Source of the DNA: Pelagibacterium lentulum
Lineage (GTDB): Bacteria > Pseudomonadota > Alphaproteobacteria > Rhizobiales > Devosiaceae
DNA length: 64,000 nucleotides
Assembly: GCF_003992625.1 (NCBI RefSeq)
Contig: NZ_RZMW01000042.1
Coordinates: forward strand, 117,341 to 181,340
Reading direction: 5' to 3'
Shown one piece after another: positions 18,390-27,367 of this stretch. The notes beneath the pieces are model-generated. The model was not told the origin of the DNA, made no database searches, and saw nothing but the letters and a program-made list of their open reading frames with translations. Numbering within the stretch: position 1 is the first letter of the stretch; every line of letters starts with the position of its first letter. The position numbers and the translations under genes were made by a program.

Positions 18390-19312
18390 CAGCTATACCT
18401 CACCTTGGGATCGAGCCAGGCATAGACGAGGTCAACGATCAGATTGAGAACAAGAATGAGCAGCATGTAAAAAAGCGTCGTGCCGAGAACGAGCCCGTAA
18501 TCGCGATTGAGCGCTGCCGAAATGAAATAGCGTCCGATACCCGGAAGCCCGAAAATCTGCTCGACCACAATCGAGCCGGTGAGAAGATAAGATAGCCCCG
18601 GACCCAGATACGATACGACCGGGATCATCGCCGGCTTGATCGCATGCCGAGCGAGTACCAACCGTGACCCAAGCCCCTTTGACTTTGCAGTTCGTACGTA
18701 GTTGGTGCCCAAAACTTCGATCATGGAGCCACGCATGAGCCGGGAAATCCGCGCTGCATGGGGCCATGCAAGAACCGTAACCGGCAACACAAGATGGGTG
18801 ATGGAGCCTGTCACCCACCCACCCGCGGGCAACCATCGCAAATAAACGCCGAACCACAATTGCAGCAGCGCGCCCATAAGGAAGTTGGGAACGACCAGCC
18901 CGATCATGACGGCCAGCACGAGTACGTAGTCGGGCCATTTGTTCTGATAGACCGCCGAAACCATGCCCGCCAGAACGCCGACAAACGTCGCAATCACGAA
19001 GGCCGAAAAGCCAAGTGTGAGCGTAAAGGGAAGTCCGATCGCCAAAAGCTGACTCACATTGAAGTCATAAAACGCCATCGACGGCCCGAGATTGCCACGC
19101 AAAACGCCCCCGATATAGAGCAGGTATTGGGTAAAGAGCGGCTGGTCTAGATTGTAATAGGCCCGGACATTGGCCAGCACATTTGGCGGCAACGGGCGCC
19201 CGGTGTCGAATGGGCCGCCTGGCGCGAGGCGCAGGATGAAAAAGCAAACAGTTACGGCGATAAAGGCTATCGGCAATGCCGATAGCACGCGCCTGAAAGC
19301 ATAGCGCAACAT
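18389..19312 (-). CDS. oppB: Oligo/dipeptide ABC importer permease B
   Basis: Inner-membrane permease of 307 residues. It begins MLRYAFRRVLSALPIAFIAVTVCFF, the classic OppB/DppB first helix, followed by LRLAPGGPFD. The coupling loop is NYVRTAKSKGLGSRLVLARHA. It lies 73 bp downstream of oppA across a strong stem-loop, which probably lowers channel expression relative to the binding protein. Confidence 0.93.
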   Translation of the reverse strand: MLRYAFRRVLSALPIAFIAVTVCFFILRLAPGGPFDTGRPLPPNVLANVRAYYNLDQPLFTQYLLYIGGVLRGNLGPSMAFYDFNVSQLLAIGLPFTLTLGFSAFVIATFVGVLAGMVSAVYQNKWPDYVLVLAVMIGLVVPNFLMGALLQLWFGVYLRWLPAGGWVTGSITHLVLPVTVLAWPHAARISRLMRGSMIEVLGTNYVRTAKSKGLGSRLVLARHAIKPAMIPVVSYLGPGLSYLLTGSIVVEQIFGLPGIGRYFISAALNRDYGLVLGTTLFYMLLILVLNLIVDLVYAWLDPKVRYS

Positions 19313-19336
19313 TGGTTACACCCCGATAGCGTGAGG

Positions 19337-19369
19337 CCAATGCCGCCCTGTTTATAAGGGCGGCATTGG
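19337..19369 (-). other. Intercistronic stem-loop between oppA and oppB
   Basis: CCAATGCCGCCCT (19337-19349) and AGGGCGGCATTGG (19357-19369) form a perfect 13-bp stem with a 7-nt loop. On the minus strand no T-run follows (CCTCACGC), so it is more likely a 3'-end stabiliser of oppA mRNA and partial attenuator than a full terminator. Such stems are common after binding-protein genes. Confidence 0.75.
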
Positions 19370-19385
19370 GCCAGGGTAAGCCGGA

Positions 19386-20981
19386 TCAGTCCTCGGACTT
19401 GGTCAGCCACCGGGTACGATGGATATCGCTGGCATTGTCCTCAAAACCCGAAATACGAGGCGAGACCACATTGCGCGACACATAGAAGGCCAGCGGCAGA
19501 GCCGCATAGTCTTCCATCGCAAGTGCCTCGGCTTCAGCCAGGATCGCCGCACGGGCATCGATATCGGTTTCCGTCGCGGACGCTGCGATCAGCGCGTTAT
19601 ACTCGTCATTGTCATAACGGCCGTAATTGTAGTCGATGCCGGTGCGCAGCAACTCAAGCATGTTGATCGGGTCGTTATAGTCCATTACCCAGCCGGCACG
19701 ACCGATAGAGTGGAAATCGTTGGCCTGCAACGCATCGTAATGGACGACCACTTCGGAGTTGAACAACTCGGTCTGGACGCCCAGTTGCTCCCACATCGCA
19801 GCGATTGCAACCGCAAGGCGCTGGTGGTTATCGGACGTGTTGTAGCGGATTTCAACGCTCAGCGGGTTGTCAGGACCAAAGCCTGCTTCTGCCATCAGAG
19901 CCTGCGCTTCGGCAACGCGTTCGCCATAGGGCGTTTCGGCCCAGTCATAGGTGAAGGCACCGTCGATATAGTTGGCCGTTCCCGGTGGAACCCAGGAATA
20001 GGCAGCAAGTTCGCCCGTGCCGAAAATATCGGGCCCAATGATCTCGCGATTGATGGCCATCGAGAGCGCCTTGCGGACATTAACGTCGGCCAGATCGGGA
20101 TTGTTGAGATTGAACACGTAATAGTGCAGCCCAAGGAAGGGCGCCACATGCGCTTCGCCCGGATGCTGGCTGTCGAGCAGCGTAATCTGATCCGCCGGGA
20201 AGTCGGTCAGAATGTCGAACTCACCAGCGCGATAGCGGTTGAGCGCAGCGGACAGGTCGTCGAGCGAATAGTAAATCACTTCTTCGATCTGAACGTTGTC
20301 AGCATCGTGATAGCTGTCATTCTTGACCGAGCGCAAGTGAGAGCCCGGCAGCCATTCGACCGGCACATACGGGCCGTTGGCAACGATATTGGCCGTGTCG
20401 GCCCACGCATCGCCATGTTCTTCGAGAAGATGGCTGGGCACGGGATAGGCGGTATAGTGGGTCAAGGCCTGCAAGAGGAACGGCGCGGGATTTTCCAGCG
20501 TGACCTCAAGCGTATAATCGTCAAGCGCAACCGCACCCAGCTCGTTGAGATCTTCGATCTCGCCGCTGTTGATCGCTTCTGCATTCTTGATCGTATATTG
20601 CAGATAAGCGTAGCTGGCGGCCGTTTCCGGATTCATCAAACGCTGAAATGCCGTAACGAAATCATGGGCTGTTACTGGCGTACCATCGGACCAGACGGCA
20701 TCTTGACGCAAGTGAAACGTATAGACCAGGCCATCTTCCGAGATGTCCCAGGACTCGGCTGCGCCCGCGATAGCATCGCCATTTGCCGCCTCAGTCGTCA
20801 ATCCTTCAAGATAATCGCCAACGATCCGGTTTTCCCAGGTGCCGCTGACCTTGTGCGGGTCGAGGGAGGCAGGTTCGCCCCCATTGTGCATATGCAACGT
20901 CACCGCAAATGCGGAACCTGTCATAGCCAAAGCCATAAGGCCGGCCAGAAGGCCGCCTTTTGCTACATGTTTCAACTGCAT
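19386..20981 (-). CDS. oppA: Peptide ABC importer substrate-binding protein (SBP_bac_5)
   Basis: Periplasmic binding protein of 531 residues. It has a signal peptide (MQLKHVAKGGLLAGLMALAM then TGSAFA) and a classic family-5 opening (LHMHNGGEPASLDPHKVSGTWEN). The signature region VYTFHLRQDAVWSDGTPVTAHDFV is near residue 90. Also seen are VRKALSMAINREIIGPDIF and many acidic residues (rich in D/E), compatible with a halotolerant lifestyle. AGGAG stands 9 nt upstream of ATG 20981. It heads the oppABCDF operon. Confidence 0.95.
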   Translation of the reverse strand: MQLKHVAKGGLLAGLMALAMTGSAFAVTLHMHNGGEPASLDPHKVSGTWENRIVGDYLEGLTTEAANGDAIAGAAESWDISEDGLVYTFHLRQDAVWSDGTPVTAHDFVTAFQRLMNPETAASYAYLQYTIKNAEAINSGEIEDLNELGAVALDDYTLEVTLENPAPFLLQALTHYTAYPVPSHLLEEHGDAWADTANIVANGPYVPVEWLPGSHLRSVKNDSYHDADNVQIEEVIYYSLDDLSAALNRYRAGEFDILTDFPADQITLLDSQHPGEAHVAPFLGLHYYVFNLNNPDLADVNVRKALSMAINREIIGPDIFGTGELAAYSWVPPGTANYIDGAFTYDWAETPYGERVAEAQALMAEAGFGPDNPLSVEIRYNTSDNHQRLAVAIAAMWEQLGVQTELFNSEVVVHYDALQANDFHSIGRAGWVMDYNDPINMLELLRTGIDYNYGRYDNDEYNALIAASATETDIDARAAILAEAEALAMEDYAALPLAFYVSRNVVSPRISGFEDNASDIHRTRWLTKSED

Positions 20982-21070
20982 GATAATCGTCTCCTAAACT
21001 ATGGACGCGCTTGATGTTTTCCACCTGCCGGCCCACTTGAGCATGGGGCCGTGCATTTTTATTGCCTGGA

Positions 21071-21085
21071 GAGAATTTCATTCTC
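21071..21085. promoter_or_regulatory. Palindrome upstream of oppA, possible operator
   Basis: GAGAAT-TTC-ATTCTC is a perfect inverted repeat with a 3-nt centre, 90 bp before the oppA start. A TGG/CCA pair extends it with one extra base. It may be an operator. Spacing differs from the Irr ICE-box, so no regulator is assigned. Confidence 0.35.
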
Positions 21086-21140
21086 CCAAGGCCATGAAAG
21101 TGAGATTATGCTTGCTTGGTCAACTTTGACAAGCCTGTTT

Positions 21141-22424
21141 TTATTCCCTTTCGACAAGCGCCGCCACGCCCATGCCGCCTGCGGTGCAGACAGAGATCAA
21201 AGCTCGATTTTTCTCGCGTTGATTCAAGAGCTTGGCAGTAACGCCAAGGATGCGTGCGCCAGTCGCCGCGAAGGGATGCCCATAGGCAAGCGAAGACCCC
21301 ACGACATTGATTTTGTCGGCAGGGATCGAGCCCAGCGGCGTATCGCGTCCCAAAACGTCGCGATTATAAGCCGGGTCTTCCCAGGCTTTGAGCGTACACA
21401 AGACTTGCGCCGCAAACGCCTCATGCAGCTCGAACAGATCGATGTCGTCAAATCCGAGTCCTGCGCGCCGCAGCAGGTCGGATACCGCAATGGTGGGCGC
21501 CATAAGCAAACCCTCGCCGCCTGCAAAATCGTTGGCCGAGACGGCCCCCATGGTGAGATAGGCGAGAACCGGCAGGCCACGCTCACGCGCCCAGTCTTCG
21601 CTGGCAAGCAGCACCGCGGCGGCACCGTCGGTCAGCGGCGTGGAATTTGCCGCGGTGAGCGTGCCTTTGCCTGACTTGCGGTCGAACGCTGGCTTCATGC
21701 TCGCCATCTTGTCGAGCGTTGTATCGGCGCGCACATTGTTGTCTCTGACAATGCCTGCGCAAGGAACAAGAAGATCGTCGTGGAAGCCTTCGTCATAGGC
21801 TGCGGCGGCGTTATGATGACTCTTGAGCGCCAAGCCATCCTGCGCCTCGCGGGAGATGTCCCATTCGCGGGCCATCAGCTCGCAATGCTGGCCCATGGAA
21901 AGCTCGGTTCGCGACTCCTGGGTTGAAGGCGCAATCGGCGTCAGCTCCCCAAACGAGAAGCCCTTGAACACCCCGAGCTTTTCACCCGTCGTGCGCGCTC
22001 TGGAAAGCGCAATCATACGCTTTTGCATCTTGGGACCGAAAACCACCGGACTGTCGCTGACCGTATCCGCACCCGCGGCAATGCCGCTGTCGATTTCCCC
22101 GGTCGCGATCTTTGCCCCAAGGGTAAGCGCCGCCTGCAATGAAGTACCACAGGCAATCTGCATGGTCGTGCCCGGCGTTTGCGGGGAAAGCCCTGCATCG
22201 AGCAACGCCTCGCGCGCCAGATTGAAATCCTTGGAATGAGAGATAACTGCACCGGCCATCACCTCACCGATCCTCTGACCCTTGAGATCGTATTTTTCGG
22301 CCAGCCCGCCAATTGCCGTTGCCAGCATCGAGAGGTTGGATTGATCCACATAGCCCGTATGCGAGCGGCAGAAGGGAATTCGGGCGCTGCCCACAATGGC
22401 AACTTTGCGCAAGGTCTGTACCAT
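21141..22424 (-). CDS. Acetyl-CoA acyltransferase (thiolase), beta-oxidation type
   Basis: Thiolytic last step of beta-oxidation. The 427-residue enzyme has nucleophile C92 (QIACGTSLQAA), FELHEAFAAQVL, the GHPFAATGAR histidine block, and the C-terminal CTAGGMGVAALVE cysteine. It resembles FadI more than FadA (long N-terminal domain). ATG 22424 lies 6 nt downstream of the fadB-like stop, so it is translated from the same message. A TTG two codons further up (22430) is less likely to be the start. Confidence 0.92.
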   Translation of the reverse strand: MVQTLRKVAIVGSARIPFCRSHTGYVDQSNLSMLATAIGGLAEKYDLKGQRIGEVMAGAVISHSKDFNLAREALLDAGLSPQTPGTTMQIACGTSLQAALTLGAKIATGEIDSGIAAGADTVSDSPVVFGPKMQKRMIALSRARTTGEKLGVFKGFSFGELTPIAPSTQESRTELSMGQHCELMAREWDISREAQDGLALKSHHNAAAAYDEGFHDDLLVPCAGIVRDNNVRADTTLDKMASMKPAFDRKSGKGTLTAANSTPLTDGAAAVLLASEDWARERGLPVLAYLTMGAVSANDFAGGEGLLMAPTIAVSDLLRRAGLGFDDIDLFELHEAFAAQVLCTLKAWEDPAYNRDVLGRDTPLGSIPADKINVVGSSLAYGHPFAATGARILGVTAKLLNQREKNRALISVCTAGGMGVAALVERE

Positions 22425-22430
22425 CTTCAA

Positions 22431-24401
22431 TTAGGCCTTTCCGTCCTGACGGGCTTTAAGCGGGCCACCGAGGAACGGGGCAAAACCGGTGCCGAAAATC
22501 ATGCCGATATCAGCAAGGTCGGCATTCTCGACAACGCCTTCAGCGACGATCTGTTCTGTTGTATCGACAAGCGGCTGGATAAGGTCGCGCCCCAACCCCG
22601 GCAGGTTGGCATGGGCGGGCGGCTTTTGCTTTTGCGCCTTGCCGTCTTCCCAGCGATAAAAGCCCTGCCCGGTTTTCCGGCCCAGCTTGCCTTCGGCAAT
22701 CAACCGCGAGAACCGGCTGTCCTTGGGGACCTCCTGACCGAGTTCGCGCGCCACAGACGCCCCGACATCGAGCCCCACCGTATCCATGAGTTCAATCGGC
22801 CCCATGGGCATACCGAACGCCACCGCCGCTGCGTCGAGTTGCTCGGGGCTTTCGCCCTTTTCGACCCGTTCGATGGCCGCAAGCATGTAGGGCATCAGGG
22901 CGCGATTAACGAGGAAACCGGGTGCGGATTTGACCACCACCGGGCTCTTGCCGATTGCCAGAACGAACGAGCAGCCCAGTCGCACGGCGCGCTCATCATT
23001 GAGCTTGGACTGGATCACTTCGACCAGCGGCAATTGGGCAACCGGGTTGAAAAAATGCAACCCGATCAGACGCGCAGGATCGGTCAACGCCTCAGCGATG
23101 CGTTCAAGCTCAATCGAGGAGGTGTTGGTGGCCATAATGGCGCCAGGCTTGAGCTTTTTCTCCGCGTTGGAAAAAATCTGCTGCTTGACCTCCAGCTTTT
23201 CGACAACCGCCTCGATCAGAACGTCGCAACGCGCGATACCCTTGCCATCCACATCCGCTTCAAGCCGCGCCAGTGCTGCGTCCACCGCCTGCTTGGTCTT
23301 GAGGCGCTTCTTGAACAGCTTTTTGGCGCGCTCAAGAGCAGGCTTGATGCGCTCCATATCCATGTCCTGAAGCGTAACGGCCATGCCGCGCAAGGCGCAA
23401 AAGGCCGCAATGTCGCCCCCCATAACCCCGGCGCCAACAACATGCACGCGCGAAAATGTGGGCTTGGGCTTTTCCTTGACGCCCTGCTTTTTAAGCGCTT
23501 CGGAAAGGAAAAATACCCGGCGCAGGTTTTGCGCCGTTGGCGATCCCATCAGCGGCACGAAGGCATCGATCTCGGCATTCATCATGGCCTTGGGATTGTT
23601 GCCATGCTTTTCAAACAGGTCGATGAGTTTGAAGGGCGCCGGATAATGCGCTTTGTTGACCTTCTTGCCGGTCTCCTCGCGCATCTTGCCAGCAACGCGA
23701 CTGCGCAACGGCCCCATCGCCATAAGACGCTTGGAAAACGGAGCGGGCTTGGCCTTGCGGTTCGACAGAATCGCCTTGCGCGCTTCCCAACGCAGCATGT
23801 CGCGATGACGTACCAACCTGTCGACAAGGTTGAGCCGCTTGGCCGCGCTGGCCGAAAGCGTACGGCCCGTCAGCATCAACTGCATGGCATCGATCGGTCC
23901 GGCCTGCCGGATCGAGCGGCCGGTTCCGGCAAAGCCGGGGAATATCCCGAGTTTGACTTCTGGAAAGCCGAATTTGGTCTTGTCGTCATTGACCGCGATC
24001 CGGTAGTGGCACGCCAACGCCAGTTCCAAGCCGCCGCCAACGCAGAAGCCACTGATCCCGGCCACAAAAGGCGCCTTGATTTTTTCGATTCGGGCAAAAA
24101 GCGCATGGGTCCGCTTGAGCGCTTCAGGCAAGACCGCCGGATCGCTCATCTCATCGAATTCGGAAATATCGGCACCGGCCACAAAGCCGGACGCCTTGCC
24201 CGACAACAGCGCTACCCCGGTCAACTCCCCTGCCCGGTCCATCGCCTCGATTTTGACAACGATCTCTTCGAGTTGGCCGATAACCTCTCGGCTCAAAACG
24301 TTGACGCCGCTGCCGACCACATCAAGGGTCAGCCAGCCGATTTTTTCGACATCGATATGAAATGTCCAATGCCGCTTTTTTTCTGTTTCAGCTTGCGCCA
24401 A
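22431..24401 (-). CDS. Enoyl-CoA hydratase / 3-hydroxyacyl-CoA dehydrogenase (FadB/FadJ type)
   Basis: Bifunctional beta-oxidation enzyme, 656 residues, somewhat shorter than the usual 700-740. The N-terminal crotonase domain has SGFVAGADISEF, GGLELALACHYRIA and the second glutamate in FGFPEVKLGIFPGFAGTGR. The dehydrogenase domain has the NAD motif VGAGVMGGDIAAF near residue 315 and HFFNPVAQLPLVEVI. The start is TTG 24401, which looks real: AAGGAG stands 6 nt upstream and no ATG is near. It forms an operon with the thiolase and, across 53 bp, with fadE. Confidence 0.93.
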   Translation of the reverse strand: MAQAETEKKRHWTFHIDVEKIGWLTLDVVGSGVNVLSREVIGQLEEIVVKIEAMDRAGELTGVALLSGKASGFVAGADISEFDEMSDPAVLPEALKRTHALFARIEKIKAPFVAGISGFCVGGGLELALACHYRIAVNDDKTKFGFPEVKLGIFPGFAGTGRSIRQAGPIDAMQLMLTGRTLSASAAKRLNLVDRLVRHRDMLRWEARKAILSNRKAKPAPFSKRLMAMGPLRSRVAGKMREETGKKVNKAHYPAPFKLIDLFEKHGNNPKAMMNAEIDAFVPLMGSPTAQNLRRVFFLSEALKKQGVKEKPKPTFSRVHVVGAGVMGGDIAAFCALRGMAVTLQDMDMERIKPALERAKKLFKKRLKTKQAVDAALARLEADVDGKGIARCDVLIEAVVEKLEVKQQIFSNAEKKLKPGAIMATNTSSIELERIAEALTDPARLIGLHFFNPVAQLPLVEVIQSKLNDERAVRLGCSFVLAIGKSPVVVKSAPGFLVNRALMPYMLAAIERVEKGESPEQLDAAAVAFGMPMGPIELMDTVGLDVGASVARELGQEVPKDSRFSRLIAEGKLGRKTGQGFYRWEDGKAQKQKPPAHANLPGLGRDLIQPLVDTTEQIVAEGVVENADLADIGMIFGTGFAPFLGGPLKARQDGKA

Positions 24402-24454
24402 GGCACGCTCCTTCGTTTCCTTAGGTTCTGGCTGTCATGGTGGGACGCGGCTGC

Positions 24455-26938
24455 CTATTGAGCAGCCACGGTGATATGATCGTCATCCTGTCTTGAAACG
24501 CGCACCATATCCTTGGCGTCAAAGTCATCGACCTTGATTACCCTGTCTGTTGCAAGATCGGCCGCGCGCATCAATTCCGCTTCCACCTCCGACAGTACGC
24601 CTTCAGCCACGGCGTCGGCGATTGCGTCCCGATCTAGACGCCGGGCAATGATGCCCTTCTTGAGCGCACGGAAGAATTTCTTTTCGATCTCGCTCGCAGC
24701 TTCCACCTTGATCAAGGCATCTTCAAGCATGCCGGTCCGGTCCTCGGGATCAAAGCTGACATAGACGCCGCGGGTCAAGCGGTCACGCAACGCAGACTGA
24801 CCGAGCACCGACCGCGCTAGGCGGAAGTTCTGCCGGTCCGATGACGGACGCGCCCGGCGGCCCAACGGGAAGATCAACAGCCCGAGCATGAACCGCAGGA
24901 ACGGATTGGGGAAATTGTCGATGACTTCGCCGAGCCCTTTTTCGATACCTGCAATCCTGTCCCGCGCGATAGCGTCGATCAACGCAACGTCTTCGGGCAT
25001 CCGGCCATCGTCCTCAAAGCGCTTGAGCGCGGTTGACAACAAATAGAGATCGGAAAACACATCCGCCATGCGGCCCGAAAGCATTTGCTTGCGCTTGAGA
25101 TCACCCCCGAGAAACGCCACGGTCCAGTCGCCGGCAAGAGCAAAGCTCTGGGAGTATCGATGCAATTGCCGGTACCAGCGCTGCATTTCATGGCGCACCG
25201 GCGAATTGGCAAAGCGGCCAAACGTCAAGTTATGGAAGAACGAGGCCACGATATTGCGCAGCATGAACCCGATATGACCAGAAAACGCCGCGTCGAACTG
25301 ATTGAGCCCGGCCTTCTTGTCGGGATTTTGCGCCGCCTGCACTTCCTTGAGCAGGAACGGATGCGCGCGCAGCGCCCCTTGCGCAAAGGTAATCAGCGTG
25401 CGGGTCAGAATATTGGCGCCTTCAACCGTGATGGCAACAGGCACATTGGCATAGCCCGAGAACAGATAGTTCGAGGGACCATCCTGAATGGCGCGGCCTC
25501 CGTGGATATCCATGGCATCATCGACCCGCTGACGCATTTCTTCGGTCGTGCGATACTTAAGCGCTGCTGAAATGACCGCCGGTTTCTGGCCGTCATCCAC
25601 GATTGCTGCGGTCATCGCGCGCGAGGCTTCAAACTGATAAGCCGACTTGACCAGTCGCGCCATACCTTCGCCAACGCCCTCCATCATCCCGATCGCAATA
25701 CCGAACTGACGCCGGATGCGCGCATAGGCCGAAGTTGTGCGTAGCGCCGCCTTGATGGAAACCGTACCGATGGCCGGCAGCGAAATCGCCCGGCCCGTGG
25801 CCAGGCATTCCATCAACATGCGCCAGCCTTGCCCGGCGTAATCCGGTCCACCGATAAGGAAGTCGAGCGGCACGAACACATCTTTGCCCGATGTGGGGCC
25901 GTTCATGAAGGCCGAACGCGCAGGCATGTGGCGGCGACCGATTTCAACGCCTGGATAATCGGCCGGAACGAGCGCCAGCGTGATGCCGACATCCTCGCCT
26001 TTGCCCAAGTGGTTTTCAGGATCGTAAAGGTTGAAAGCCAGCCCCAAAAGCGTGGCAACAGGGGCCAACGTAATGTAGCGCTTGTCCCAGGACAGGTTCA
26101 CACCAAGCACCTGCCTGCCTTCATATTCGCCATAGGTGACAACACCCACGTCGCGCATGCCAGCCGCATCCGAGCCAGCATGAGGGCCGGTCAATGCAAA
26201 GCAGGGGACCTCCTCGCCGCGCGCCAATCGGCCCAGATATTTCTCCTGCTGTTCAGGCGTGCCGTATTTTTCCAGCAATTCACCCGGCCCCAACGAATTG
26301 GGCACCATGACGGTGATCCCGGCCGCAACTGAACGCGAGGCAATCTTGGAAACGACCTGGGATTGCGCCTGTGCCGAAAAGCCAAGGCCGCCATGCTCTT
26401 TCCCGATCAGCATGCCGAGAAAGCCCTTGTCCTTCAGGAATTGCCAGACCTCGGGCGGCAGGTCCATGCGGTTATGGCGCGTATCCCAATCGTCGATCAT
26501 CGCGCAGACTTCTTCGCAAGGCCCATCGAGAAATGCCTGCTCTTCGGCGCTCAGATCGGGCTTGCGAATGTCAAGCAACTCGTTCCAGTCGGGACGGCCT
26601 GAAAAAATCTGTGCATCCCAGCCCACCGTTCCCGCATCGAGCGCTTCCTGCTCGGTGCGCGAAATGCGCGGAAGAATGGATTTGACCATGCGGTAGGCTG
26701 GCCCTGTCAGCGCCGCTTGACGGATCGCTTTGAGTGAAAGCAGACCCAGAATGGCCGCTGGCAGCAGCGCAAAGAACCAGGCTACGGGATTGGTTGAAAG
26801 CGCCAGCCCGAAATCGGGACGCACCAGCGCCAGAACGCCGATCGCCAGGGCGGCAAGCGCCCATTGCCAGATCGGCGCCTGCCGCATAGCCAGCACGCAA
26901 AAGGCGACCAGAGCCAGAATGAAAACGATCAGACCCAT
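24455..26938 (-). CDS. fadE: Membrane-anchored acyl-CoA dehydrogenase
   Basis: First dehydrogenation of beta-oxidation. At 827 residues it is the size of E. coli FadE (814), and like FadE it has two N-terminal hydrophobic helices (MGLIVFILALVAFCVLAM and WALAALAIGVLALV). The FAD-dependent core includes FLGMLIGKEHGGLGFSAQAQ, PCFALTGPHAGSDAAGM and a helical C-domain with MDIHGGRAIQDGP. GGAGG lies 8 nt before ATG 26938. It is the first gene of the fadE-fadB-thiolase operon, transcribed from a predicted operator-controlled promoter at 27100-27127. Confidence 0.93.
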   Translation of the reverse strand: MGLIVFILALVAFCVLAMRQAPIWQWALAALAIGVLALVRPDFGLALSTNPVAWFFALLPAAILGLLSLKAIRQAALTGPAYRMVKSILPRISRTEQEALDAGTVGWDAQIFSGRPDWNELLDIRKPDLSAEEQAFLDGPCEEVCAMIDDWDTRHNRMDLPPEVWQFLKDKGFLGMLIGKEHGGLGFSAQAQSQVVSKIASRSVAAGITVMVPNSLGPGELLEKYGTPEQQEKYLGRLARGEEVPCFALTGPHAGSDAAGMRDVGVVTYGEYEGRQVLGVNLSWDKRYITLAPVATLLGLAFNLYDPENHLGKGEDVGITLALVPADYPGVEIGRRHMPARSAFMNGPTSGKDVFVPLDFLIGGPDYAGQGWRMLMECLATGRAISLPAIGTVSIKAALRTTSAYARIRRQFGIAIGMMEGVGEGMARLVKSAYQFEASRAMTAAIVDDGQKPAVISAALKYRTTEEMRQRVDDAMDIHGGRAIQDGPSNYLFSGYANVPVAITVEGANILTRTLITFAQGALRAHPFLLKEVQAAQNPDKKAGLNQFDAAFSGHIGFMLRNIVASFFHNLTFGRFANSPVRHEMQRWYRQLHRYSQSFALAGDWTVAFLGGDLKRKQMLSGRMADVFSDLYLLSTALKRFEDDGRMPEDVALIDAIARDRIAGIEKGLGEVIDNFPNPFLRFMLGLLIFPLGRRARPSSDRQNFRLARSVLGQSALRDRLTRGVYVSFDPEDRTGMLEDALIKVEAASEIEKKFFRALKKGIIARRLDRDAIADAVAEGVLSEVEAELMRAADLATDRVIKVDDFDAKDMVRVSRQDDDHITVAAQ

Positions 26939-27099
26939 TTCGGCAATCCTCCTCGATTGGCAACGCTCGACCGGACATCTTCCTGCCACGCGATCGTTAC
27001 CAGATTGAACCTCTTCAAAGGCGTCAAAAGGAAGGACCGCTCCTCATTGACCCCTTTGCCAGCTATCCGCATTCTTGCATATCAGCCGGCGACGCTCCA

Positions 27100-27127
27100 A
27101 GCATACACCTCTATACGTTAACGTCAA
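27100..27127 (-). promoter_or_regulatory. Predicted fadE promoter with MerR-type operator
   Basis: On the minus strand: -35 TTGACG (27127-27122), 16-nt spacer, -10 TATGCT (27105-27100). The -35 box is the left edge of TTGACGTTAACGTATA, whose centre ACGTTAACGT (27115-27124) is a perfect 10-bp palindrome. This ACGT-N2-ACGT layout resembles the operators I recall for LiuR-like MerR regulators of acyl-CoA degradation. The location would give repression. Confidence 0.6.
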
Positions 27128-27300
27128 CCTATTGCCGGGCGCGTCATGTTCGGCCTGCATCATCGGAGCATCAACAATGGCCTTTGCTCGGACAATGCAG
27201 CGACAGGGCAGTTCGTTGCATGCAGGTTCGGCTGCTGTGCGGCATGGGCGCGATGGACTACGGGTGCGGCGGATGCAGCCCTCTCATGCGCGTGCAGCAT

Positions 27301-27329
27301 TTGACGCTTACGTAATCCCGTGACATAAT
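27301..27329 (+). promoter_or_regulatory. Predicted fadD promoter with MerR-type operator
   Basis: -35 TTGACG (27301-27306), 17-nt spacer, -10 CATAAT (27324-27329), 38 nt before the fadD start. The sequence TTGACGCTTACGTAAT overlaps the -35 box and spacer and repeats the layout of the fadE-side site: TTG-ACG(C)-N2-ACGT. The operator begins exactly at the -35 in both promoters. Confidence 0.6.
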
Positions 27330-27367
27330 TTAAGCAATAATGGGCAAAGCCCGCGAGGAGGAAGACA

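Larger units (their letters stand above)
26939..27367. other. Divergent fad intergenic region
   Basis: A 429-bp gap between fadE and fadD. Besides the two operator/promoter units given separately (27100-27127 and 27301-27329), it contains no ORF with coding character. The 170 bp between the two units are GC-rich without clear symmetry. Confidence 0.6.

Noticed and set aside
19419..21014. 531-codon open frame on the + strand opposite oppA
   Set aside because: Shadow of oppA in the complementary frame; no motif or ribosome site.
22179..24461. Very long open frame (760 codons) on the + strand opposite fadB and the thiolase
   Set aside because: It is antisense to two strongly conserved enzymes, has an odd Arg/His-rich composition and no domain; long antisense frames arise from GC-rich third positions.
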